This document shows positions 1 to 5,519 of a DNA stretch of 9,954 nt, one piece after another. The DNA is from Pseudomonadota bacterium. Its GTDB lineage: Bacteria; Pseudomonadota; Alphaproteobacteria; Rhodospirillales; 2-02-FULL-58-16. The number at the start of each line of letters is the position of its first letter. Within the stretch, counting starts at the first letter, position 1. Both the position numbers and the translations under genes were made by a program. The stretch lies in contig JADFHR010000116.1 of the NCBI GenBank assembly GCA_022567015.1, positions 1-9,954 on the forward strand. Reading direction: 5' to 3'. The notes under the pieces were generated by a model, which was not told where the DNA came from, did not search any database, and worked only from the letters and a program-made list of their open reading frames with translations.

Positions 1-160
1 GTCCGAAAGCCTTGGTAAGCCGCCGTTCCGGTCGCGTATGCGGCCCGTCGGAGGGCGTCGAAAAGTTTTGACGATGCGCCGCATCGCCTGCAACTTTCCT
101 CCTGCCCGACGAGCCGCCTACGCGATCTCTATGAGTCATGATCAGCGCTCCTTGGTATTA
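1..160 (+). repeat. Palindromic MITE-like repeat, copy A (long form)
   Basis: This 160-nt noncoding element is repeated in inverted orientation at 9815-9954 (133 of 137 aligned positions identical) and in a short form at 7718-7777. Its right end reads TTGGTA (152-157) followed by TTA (158-160). Its left end, by alignment with the short form, falls at or very near base 1 but is degraded. Bases 31-126 form an imperfect palindrome: an outer stem pairs 31-51 with 106-126 (two mismatches), inner stems follow, and the tip is a five-pair stem around GATGCGCCGCATC (73-85). No reading frame inside it looks real. It lies 25 nt past the stop codon of the lipoprotein gene, so it would be transcribed into that mRNA's 3' end. 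The mobile-element interpretation is inferred from structure; no transposase is present. Confidence 0.85.
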
Positions 161-185
161 GACAGGCGGAGGCGGGTGGGAGCGA

Positions 186-647
186 TCAGGGCAGCGTATC
201 GTCCGGAACCGGCGTCGCGGATGCCGCTTGCGCGGCCTTTACCACCGGCGCGGCCTGCCCTTCGGACGTGTCCCCGGCGGCGGGCTCGGCCTTCAGGTCC
301 TCGGCCGCCTCCGGTTTGGTCCGCACGCGCGGCGGCGCCGGCTCGGGGATGGGCTCGGGGTCGCGTACGAAGAAATTCACCGCCGGCGGCGCCGAAAGGG
401 TGGGCGGCGGCGGCGGCTCGGGCCGGTCGTAGCGGCTGGGGTGGGGTCCGTAGTAGTTGACCAGGCGCCGCTCGTCCCGGTGTTTGGGCGTCTTGTAGCA
501 CTCGACCCCGCTGACGGACTGGCCGATGGACTGGTAGCAATAGACGGGCTCGAAGTCGTACACCGCCTCCTCGTATGCCGGCACGTAGCCGCAGGCGCCG
601 ACGAGGGCGGCCACGGCGGTCAGAACCACGGTGTTGCGCATCGCCAT
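186..647 (-). CDS. Proline-rich lipoprotein of unknown function
   Basis: This encodes a 153-residue secreted lipoprotein that I do not recognise by name. Residues 1-18 form a short signal peptide (MRNT, then a hydrophobic run) ending in LVGAC, with Cys19 as the predicted lipidation site. Gly at +2 is compatible with outer-membrane sorting. The next 60 residues are rich in Tyr and contain two Cys (CYQS and ECYKTP), then a conserved-looking stretch with NYYGPHPSRYDRPEPP. Residues from about 75 onward are Pro/Glu/Ala-rich, low-complexity and probably disordered, as in cell-wall-spanning linkers. I chose the start at 647 because GGAGGAA lies 9 nt upstream; an in-frame ATG at 665 overlaps that ribosome site and would add six charged residues before the signal peptide. 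It lies 120 nt after acuI on the same strand with no obvious promoter, so it may be co-transcribed. Confidence 0.8.
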   Translation of the reverse strand: MAMRNTVVLTAVAALVGACGYVPAYEEAVYDFEPVYCYQSIGQSVSGVECYKTPKHRDERRLVNYYGPHPSRYDRPEPPPPPTLSAPPAVNFFVRDPEPIPEPAPPRVRTKPEAAEDLKAEPAAGDTSEGQAAPVVKAAQAASATPVPDDTLP

Positions 648-656
648 ATGCCGGCG

Positions 657-663
657 TTCCTCC
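657..663 (-). promoter_or_regulatory. Shine-Dalgarno site of the lipoprotein gene
   Basis: GGAGGAA on the minus strand, 9 nt before the ATG at 647-645. It decides the start: the upstream ATG at 665-663 shares its last G with this site, so translation from there is unlikely. The rest of the 120-nt gap between acuI and the lipoprotein gene (648-767) shows only GC-rich sequence and no convincing promoter. Confidence 0.6.
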
Positions 664-767
664 ATCGGCCGGGCGCCACCATGCCCTTTCCCGATCCCTA
701 CGCAAGAACGGGGCCGGAGGGCCGCCCCTCGCGCCGCCGCCCCGGCGCGGGCAATGTTTTCAATACC

Positions 768-1781
768 TTACACTGTTCCGCCGCGAACGTCGACCACCGT
801 GCGGCCCTGCACCCGGCCCTGGAGTATTTTGCCGCCCAACCCGGCAACCCCGGCCAGGGGGACCACGTGGGTGATGCGCTCCAGCTTGTCCTTGGGCAGG
901 CCCTCGTCCAGGCGCCGCCAGGCCTCGAGCCGCCTCTCCAGCGGGCACAGGTTGGAATCGATGCCGAGCAGGTTGACCCCGCGCAGCAGGAACGGGACCA
1001 CGGTGGTGGCGAGCTGGGGCCCGGCGGCCAGGCCCACCGCGGCGCAACTCGCCCCATGGCGCAGGGTGGCGAGGACGCTGGCCAGGGTCGTCGAGCCGAC
1101 GCTGTCGATGGCGCCGGCCCACCGTTCCGAGCCCAACGGCCCCTTGGGCGGGGTCTCCAGTTCGGCGCGCTCGACGATGGTGGCGGCCCCCAGCTCGGTG
1201 AGATATTCGTGGGTCTCGGGCCTCCCCGTCGAGGCGGCGACCCGGTAGCCCAGGTTGGCGAGCAGGGCGACGGCGATGCTCCCCACCCCGCCGGCGGCGC
1301 CGGTGACCAGCACCTCGCCCTCGCTTTCCGGCGTCAGCCCGTGTTCCTCCAAGGCGATCAGGGCCAGGGTGGCGGTGAAGCCCGCGGTGCCGATGGCCAT
1401 GGCCTGCTTGAGCGTCATCGCCGCGGGCAGGGGCACCAGCCAGTCGGCCTTGACCCGCGCCCGGGTGGCGTAGCCGCCCCACTGGATCTCGCCGACCCGC
1501 CAGCCGGTGAGGATCACCTTGTCGCCGGGCTTGAACTTGTCCGAGTCCGAGGCTTCCACCGTGCCGGCGAAGTCGATGCCGGGCACGTGCGGGTACGACC
1601 GCACGATCCGGCCGAGGCCGCCCAGGATCATGCCGTCCTTGTAATTGAGCGTCGAGAAGGCGACGGCGACGGTGACGTCGCCGCCGGGCAGGGCGTCGTC
1701 GTCGAGTTGCCTGATCTCCGCCGTCACCTTGCCGTCCGCCTCATCGAGCACCAGGGCGGTGAATCCGTCGTTCTCGGCCAT
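768..1781 (-). CDS. acuI: AcuI/YhdH-family NADPH-dependent acryloyl-CoA reductase
   Basis: This is a 337-residue zinc-independent medium-chain dehydrogenase/reductase of the YhdH/AcuI group. Characterised members reduce acryloyl-CoA to propionyl-CoA with NADPH in the cytoplasm, detoxifying acrylate from DMSP or from 3-hydroxypropionate routes. Visible marks are the N-terminal STLNYKDG motif (43-50), PGIDFAGTV (67-75), GDKVILTGW (86-94), the Rossmann nucleotide-binding loop GAAGGVGS (161-168), and the family's C-terminal pattern GIDSNLCP (273-280). No structural zinc Cys cluster is present. Length fits the family (about 325-340). The ATG at 1781 was chosen because AAGGGAGGA ends 4 nt upstream; longer in-frame starts would read through that site. 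A good promoter lies at 1842-1870. After the stop there is a GC hairpin (730-735 with 744-749) without a U-run. Substrate is inferred from family; a general quinone or enone reductase role is possible. Confidence 0.92.
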   Translation of the reverse strand: MAENDGFTALVLDEADGKVTAEIRQLDDDALPGGDVTVAVAFSTLNYKDGMILGGLGRIVRSYPHVPGIDFAGTVEASDSDKFKPGDKVILTGWRVGEIQWGGYATRARVKADWLVPLPAAMTLKQAMAIGTAGFTATLALIALEEHGLTPESEGEVLVTGAAGGVGSIAVALLANLGYRVAASTGRPETHEYLTELGAATIVERAELETPPKGPLGSERWAGAIDSVGSTTLASVLATLRHGASCAAVGLAAGPQLATTVVPFLLRGVNLLGIDSNLCPLERRLEAWRRLDEGLPKDKLERITHVVPLAGVAGLGGKILQGRVQGRTVVDVRGGTV

Positions 1782-1803
1782 GTTGTCCTCCCTTACGCGC
1801 CGC

Positions 1804-1824
1804 CGCGCCACGAGGCGCGCTTTT
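1804..1824 (-). other. Hairpin in the acuI 5' leader
   Basis: CGCGCC (1804-1809) and GGCGCG (1814-1819) form a six-pair stem with a four-base loop, lying between the predicted acuI start of transcription (about 1835) and its ribosome site (1786-1794). Read on the plus strand it is followed by CTTTTC and looks like a weak terminator, but no plus-strand gene lies upstream. A role in acuI translation is speculative. Confidence 0.3.
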
Positions 1825-1841
1825 CCCGACGGCCGGCGGCA

Positions 1842-1870
1842 TTTTTAGGCGTCCGCGCCGCCGCGGTCAA
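1842..1870 (-). promoter_or_regulatory. Sigma-70-like promoter of acuI
   Basis: On the minus strand TTGACC (1870-1865, five of six to consensus) is followed after 17 nt by TAAAAA (1847-1842, four of six). The predicted start is near 1835, giving a leader of about 54 nt before the ATG at 1781. It lies in the pyrC-acuI gap, so acuI can be expressed separately from pyrC. Confidence 0.5.
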
Positions 1871-1871
1871 T

Positions 1872-1889
1872 CGGCTGCCCCGACAGCCG
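1872..1889 (-). terminator. Weak hairpin just after pyrC
   Basis: CGGCTG and CAGCCG form a six-pair stem with a six-base loop, starting 12 nt past the pyrC stop codon. No U-tract follows, so it is not a classical intrinsic terminator; it could serve as an mRNA 3' end. It directly precedes the acuI -35 box. Confidence 0.25.
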
Positions 1890-1901
1890 CAACTCACCGC
1901 C

Positions 1902-2963
1902 TCAGCCGTCGGCCAGCCGCCAGCGCACCGTCCGGCCGGCCATGAACGGCGTGATGGCGTCGCCGCCGGCGAGGGGCACCGCGTCGGGCACCACCCAGTC
2001 GGCGCGCTCCAGGGTCACGGTGCCGGCGTTCGCGGAAAGCCCGTAGAAGGCGGGTCCGTTGAGGGCGGCGAAGGCTTCCAGCTTGTCGAGCGCGCCTTCG
2101 TCGTCGAACACCTGGGCGTACAGCTCGAGCGCCGCCGGGGCGGTGAAGATGCCGGCGCAGCCGCACGCCGATTCCTTCTCCGCCGTGGCGTGGGGCGCCG
2201 AATCGGTGCCCAGGAAGAACCGCGGGTCCCCCGACGTGGCGGCGCGCCTGAGGGCCACCCGGTCGCGCTCGCGCTTGGCCACCGGCAGGCAGTACAGGTG
2301 CGGGCGGATGCCGCCTTCGAACATGGCGTTGCGGGTGATCATCAGGTGATGGGCGGTGATGGTGGCGGCCAGCCGGGGCGGGTCTCCGTCGCCCCGGTCG
2401 CGCACGATATCCACCGCGTAGGCGGTCGTCGCGTGCTCGAACACCACCTTGAGGGCCGGGAAATCGTCGAGCAGGGGCAGGAGCACCCGGTCGATGAACA
2501 CCGCTTCGCGGTCGAACACGTCGACGTCCGGGTCCGCCACCTCGCCGTGCACGAGAAGCGGCATGCCGATCTCCTGCAGGCGCTCCAGCACCCCGCGCAC
2601 GCGGGCGATGTCGGTGACGCCGGCGGCCGAATGGGTGGTGGCGTGGGCCGGATACAGCTTGACCGCCGCGAACACCCCGTCGGCGAAGCCCCGGGCCACC
2701 ATGTCGGCGTCCGTCGTATCGGTGAGGTAGCACGTCATCAGCGGCGTGAACCGGGCGCCCGCGGGCAGCGCCGCGACGATGCGCTCCCGATACGACGCGG
2801 CCGCCTCGGCGGTGGCGACCGGGGGCACCAGGTTGGGCATGACCATGGCGCGGCCGAACCGGCGCGCCGTCAGGGGCGCCACCGCGGCCAGCACGTCGCC
2901 GTCGCGCAGGTGCACGTGCCAGTCGTCGGGCCGGCGCAGGGTAATCCGAGGGGTCTCAGCCAC
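1902..2963 (-). CDS. pyrC: Dihydroorotase, class II
   Basis: A 353-residue zinc enzyme that cyclises N-carbamoyl-L-aspartate to dihydroorotate, the third step of de novo pyrimidine synthesis in the cytoplasm. Every metal-site residue known for the E. coli enzyme is visible: His16 and His18 in DWHVHLRDG, the lysine to be carboxylated, Lys102, in AVKLYPA, His139 in LLVHGE, His177 in FEHATT and the catalytic Asp254 in GTDSAPH. Numbering matches E. coli PyrC up to His177, and length is near its 348 residues, so this is the short, active class II type and not the longer class I or an inactive PyrC'. Translation starts at GTG (2963-2961); the ATG at 2973 runs out of frame into a stop. GGATGGGG lies just upstream. 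It follows a strong terminator, with its own extended -10, so it is probably transcribed alone. Confidence 0.97.
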   Translation of the reverse strand: MAETPRITLRRPDDWHVHLRDGDVLAAVAPLTARRFGRAMVMPNLVPPVATAEAAASYRERIVAALPAGARFTPLMTCYLTDTTDADMVARGFADGVFAAVKLYPAHATTHSAAGVTDIARVRGVLERLQEIGMPLLVHGEVADPDVDVFDREAVFIDRVLLPLLDDFPALKVVFEHATTAYAVDIVRDRGDGDPPRLAATITAHHLMITRNAMFEGGIRPHLYCLPVAKRERDRVALRRAATSGDPRFFLGTDSAPHATAEKESACGCAGIFTAPAALELYAQVFDDEGALDKLEAFAALNGPAFYGLSANAGTVTLERADWVVPDAVPLAGGDAITPFMAGRTVRWRLADG

Positions 2964-2989
2964 GTTTCCCCATCCTTGCAGCCGGCGGC

Positions 2990-2998
2990 GTTATAGCA
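2990..2998 (-). promoter_or_regulatory. Extended -10 promoter of pyrC
   Basis: On the minus strand TGcTATAAC (2998-2990) is a good extended -10 element. No convincing -35 is seen, since the corresponding bases lie in the preceding terminator. The predicted start is near 2983, giving a leader of about 20 nt that is just long enough to hold GGATGGGG before the GTG. No room remains for a PyrC-type attenuator or long leader. Confidence 0.4.
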
Positions 2999-3001
2999 CG
3001 G

Positions 3002-3042
3002 AAAAAAACCAGGGACGGTTTGCGTGTTCCCCCGCCGTCCCT
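3002..3042 (-). terminator. Intrinsic terminator after the zinc-ribbon gene
   Basis: On the minus strand AGGGACGG (3042-3035) pairs with CCGTCCCT (3018-3011) over eight bases, loop 16 nt, followed by GG and a run of seven T (3008-3002). It begins 24 nt past the stop codon of the zinc-ribbon gene and closes the transcript coming from the glycosyltransferase side before pyrC. Confidence 0.75.
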
Positions 3043-3066
3043 TGCGTTCCCTTTTTCGCCTACGCC

Positions 3067-3252
3067 TCAGGCGCCGCCGCCGTCCTCGTCCAGATAGGCG
3101 TCCACCCTGCGCCAGGTGTGCAGTTTGCCGCAGGCGGGACAGGGAACGGACTTCTCGCCGATCTGCACCGATTCGAAGGCATGCCAGTCGAAGGTCATGC
3201 CGGTGTATACCGGCTTTCCCGTTTCGGGACAGGTGATCATCACCCGGGCCAT
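3067..3252 (-). CDS. Small zinc-ribbon-like protein
   Basis: A 61-residue protein of unknown role. It has Cys8 in ITCPETG and a CPxCGxxH knuckle (Cys38, Cys41, His45) followed by TW, with a KPVYTGMTFDW segment between. This resembles a single small zinc ribbon whose first knuckle has kept only one Cys, so metal binding by Cys8, Cys38, Cys41 and perhaps His45 is possible but not certain. The C-terminal tail is acidic, then Gly-rich. The ATG at 3252 was chosen because GGGAGG lies 5 nt upstream; an earlier in-frame start at 3279 would span that site. It lies 156 nt after the ParB-like gene, and a strong intrinsic terminator follows. Similar short proteins are, to my recollection, common unnamed proteins in alphaproteobacteria. 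No function can be given. Confidence 0.75.
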   Translation of the reverse strand: MARVMITCPETGKPVYTGMTFDWHAFESVQIGEKSVPCPACGKLHTWRRVDAYLDEDGGGA

Positions 3253-3408
3253 GGGTGCCTCCCTCAAACGTTCACACACAGGCGCCGGAACCCGGCAGCC
3301 GGTACGCTCGGGCGGACACCGCCGGCGTCCCCCCTGCCCGGCCGCGCCAGTGTAGAGGAAACTCCCGATTTTTGCCAGACGCTGCTGGCGCCGGTTACAA
3401 TCCCGGGC

Positions 3409-3654
3409 TCAGAACTTGCGCGCCTGGACCACGTTGGCGTTTATGGTTTCCTCGCCCAGCGCCTTGCACGCCTCCAGCCGGTGCAACCCGGACACCAGGA
3501 CGAAGCGGTCGCCGTCCCGGCGCACGCCGATGGGCGTCTTCATGCCGTCTTCCATGATGCTCTCGGCCAGGGTCTCGACGGTTTCGGGGTTGAGGTCCCG
3601 GCGCCGCTTGACCGGTACGTAGATGTCGTCGATGGCAACGGTTATGGTTTTCAC
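3409..3654 (-). CDS. Standalone ParB/Srx-fold domain protein
   Basis: An 81-residue protein consisting of almost nothing but the ParB/sulfiredoxin N-terminal fold. Box I is visible as LAESIMEDGMKTPI (29-42), matching the ParB pattern SIxxxGxxxPI, and box II as VSGLHRLEAC (54-63), matching GxxRxxA. In chromosome-segregation ParB this fold binds CTP, and in SerK-type kinases and sulfiredoxin it binds ATP or ADP. The helix-turn-helix and dimerisation parts of a real ParB are absent, so this is not a partition protein. Start is GTG at 3654 with GGAAGG 5 nt before it. The gene lies 86 nt after the amidotransferase, with a possible extended -10 at 3688-3696, so it may be read from both. Its job, nucleotide-dependent switch, nuclease or small kinase, is not determined. 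Confidence 0.85.
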   Translation of the reverse strand: MKTITVAIDDIYVPVKRRRDLNPETVETLAESIMEDGMKTPIGVRRDGDRFVLVSGLHRLEACKALGEETINANVVQARKF

Positions 3655-3687
3655 GGTCGCCTTCCCATGGGCGCACGGATTTCTTTC

Positions 3688-3696
3688 ATGTTAGCA
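3688..3696 (-). promoter_or_regulatory. Possible extended -10 for the ParB-like gene
   Basis: TGcTAACAT on the minus strand (3696-3688) could be an extended -10, with a predicted start near 3681 and a 27-nt leader containing GGAAGG. No good -35 is seen. It overlaps the end of the tiny frame at 3691-3744, so the AT-rich patch may have either role or none. Confidence 0.22.
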
Positions 3697-3744
3697 AAAA
3701 CGGTCTTCCGGCGCCATCGGGCGGGCACCGGGAGTCTCGTTCAT
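3691..3744 (-). CDS. Possible 17-codon ORF coupled to the amidotransferase
   Basis: An ATG at 3744-3742 overlaps the stop codon of the amidotransferase gene in the ATGA arrangement typical of translational coupling. It opens a frame of 17 codons (MNETPGARPMAPEDRFC) ending in TAA. No domain or signal is visible. Such overlaps often mark real genes, but a frame this short can arise by chance and there is no separate ribosome site. Listed as a possibility only. Confidence 0.15.
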   Translation of the reverse strand: MNETPGARPMAPEDRFC

Positions 3745-5519
3745 GTCTTCGACGCCAGGGTCTCGAAGACGTCGCCTTCGGGGGCCAGGCCTTCGATGTG
3801 GGTGCGGTGCCAGAGCGCGAAGAACAGGAGGTTCCACGCCGCCCGGCCCTGCCGTTTGCCGGACCCGGCGAACAGGTCCTCGACCGCACCCGGCCGGCAG
3901 GCCTCCCGCACCCCGGGCTGCCTCGCCACCAGGGGACCCAGGTCCCTGCCCCGGCCGGCGATCCAGCCGGCCACCGGCACGGTGAAGCCGCGTTTCCTGG
4001 AGAACGGACGGGCCGAGGGAAGCCGGCGCTTGACGAAGCGCCGCAAAAGCCACTTGCCCAGGCCGCGCCGCACCTTGAGCCGGTCGGGCAGGCGGAAGGC
4101 CACCTCGGCCACCTTTGGGTCGAGAAAGGGCGTGCGCCCCTCCACCCCGTGGGCCATGAGGCAGCGGTCGAGCTTGGCGAGAAGGTCGTGGGGCAGCCAG
4201 TCGGTGCAGTCCACGGCCTGGGCGACCTGCAACCGGGTGCGGCCGGGCCGTTTTTCGGCAACCTCGGCCATCCCGATTCCGGCGCGCCAGTTGCCCGGAT
4301 AGGTGCGCAGCACGTCCATGCCGTCGAAGGCGCCGCGGGACCGCATGGGGCGGCCGCCAAACAGCCGCCAGCGGGCGTTCCTCCGGTAACGGCCGTAGCC
4401 GGCGAACAGTTCGTCCCCGCCCTCGCCGGTGAGGATCACCTTGAGGCCGGCCTCGCGGGCCAGGCGCGCCAGCTTGTAGCTGGGCAGCAGCGCGTAGTCG
4501 GCGGCCGGGTCGTCCATGGCCGCGGCGACGGCGGGCAGCAGCCGCCAGAAATCGTCCTCGGCGAACTCCACCGCTTCGAAGCGCGCCCCGGCCGCCTCGG
4601 CGACGACGCGGGCGTGGTCCCGTTCGTCGGCGACGCCGGGCGCGGAGAACCCGGCGCAAAACGCGTGCACCGGTTCGTCGTTGAGCTCGCGCATGAGCGC
4701 CAGCAAGGCCGACGAATCGACGCCGCCGGACAGGAACATGCCATAGGGCACGTCGGAGCGCTGGTGCACCGTGACGCTGTCGGTCAGCGCGTCGGCCAGG
4801 CGCCGGCCGGCCTCCGCCGCGCCCCAGGCCTCGGGCGCGCCGTCGGGCAGGGCTTTCCGGCGCCGCCGTTTGACGACGTGGCCGCGCTCGACGACGATGG
4901 TCTCGCCGGGCAGCAGCCGCTGGATGCCCTTGAAGGCCGTCCTCCGCCCGCAGGTGAACTGCAGCTGGAAAAGCTCGTCCCGGCTTTCGGTCCGGAGCGC
5001 GCGCGCCGCCAGGTCCGCCTTGAGCAGGGCCTGGGGCTCGGAGGCGAAGGCGAAGCGGCCGGCGGATTCGGTGTAATAGAGCGGCTTGATGCCGAAGGGG
5101 TCGCGGGCCAGGACCAGGCGGTTGCGCGCCCGGTCGTGGATGGCGATGGCGTACATGCCGCGCAGGAGCCCGGTGAAATCCAGGCCGTGGCGAAGGTACA
5201 GATGCAACGCCGGCTCGCAGTCGGACCGGGTGGTGAATTCCGCGCCGGCCAGGTCCGCGCGCAGTTCCACATAGTTGTAGATCTCGGCGTTGGCGACGAT
5301 GGCGGCGGCGTCCGCCGCCCCGGCCGGCGCATAGATGGGCTGGTCGCCGGTTTCCAGGTCGATGATGGCGAGCCGGGTCTGCACCATGCCCACGCCGTCG
5401 GCCATGTGGCGCCCGCGCCCGTCCGGCCCGCGGTGGGCGAGGGCGTCGGCCAGGCGCTCGAGAACCGGCTCGCTGGGCGGCGAGCCGTCGGCGGTCATGA
5501 TGCCGGCGATGCCGCACAT
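3741..5519 (-). CDS. Glutamine-dependent asparagine synthetase-like amidotransferase
   Basis: A 592-residue two-domain enzyme of the AsnB family. The N-terminal class II glutaminase has the nucleophile Cys2 (MCGIAGI), HRGPDG (29-34), RLAIIDL (49-55), NAEIYN (77-82) and SDCE (99-102). The C-terminal ATP-pyrophosphatase synthetase half has the SGGVDSS loop (264-270), TGEGGDELFAGYGRY (364-378) and MAHGVEGRTPFLD (455-467). All catalytic residues appear present, so it should move ammonia from glutamine to an adenylated carboxylate. The reading frame is open far upstream, but Cys2 must become N-terminal, fixing the start at 5519. The ATG shares one base with the stop of the GT4 gene (TGATG), so translation is coupled and no strong ribosome site is needed. 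Beside two glycosyltransferases it more likely amidates a sugar acid or surface glycan, as in several polysaccharide loci, than makes free asparagine; that is inference. asnB-like naming would be by family only. Confidence 0.93.
   Translation of the reverse strand: MCGIAGIMTADGSPPSEPVLERLADALAHRGPDGRGRHMADGVGMVQTRLAIIDLETGDQPIYAPAGAADAAAIVANAEIYNYVELRADLAGAEFTTRSDCEPALHLYLRHGLDFTGLLRGMYAIAIHDRARNRLVLARDPFGIKPLYYTESAGRFAFASEPQALLKADLAARALRTESRDELFQLQFTCGRRTAFKGIQRLLPGETIVVERGHVVKRRRRKALPDGAPEAWGAAEAGRRLADALTDSVTVHQRSDVPYGMFLSGGVDSSALLALMRELNDEPVHAFCAGFSAPGVADERDHARVVAEAAGARFEAVEFAEDDFWRLLPAVAAAMDDPAADYALLPSYKLARLAREAGLKVILTGEGGDELFAGYGRYRRNARWRLFGGRPMRSRGAFDGMDVLRTYPGNWRAGIGMAEVAEKRPGRTRLQVAQAVDCTDWLPHDLLAKLDRCLMAHGVEGRTPFLDPKVAEVAFRLPDRLKVRRGLGKWLLRRFVKRRLPSARPFSRKRGFTVPVAGWIAGRGRDLGPLVARQPGVREACRPGAVEDLFAGSGKRQGRAAWNLLFFALWHRTHIEGLAPEGDVFETLASKT

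Noticed and set aside
228..2996. A very long open frame on the plus strand across three genes
   Set aside because: It runs antisense to the lipoprotein, acuI and pyrC, all of which have clear protein signatures. Its translation is Gly/Arg/His-rich with no domain, as expected of GC-rich antisense frames.
3349..3377. Promoter for the zinc-ribbon gene (TGGCAA, 17 nt, TACACT on the minus strand), or a sigma-54 -24/-12 site
   Set aside because: The -35 matches only three of six bases, and the sigma-54 reading lacks GC at the -12 position. Too weak to list.
3372..3393. Terminator after the ParB-like gene (GCCAG/CTGGC stem)
   Set aside because: On the minus strand the stem is followed by A, not T, so it cannot be an intrinsic terminator for that gene.
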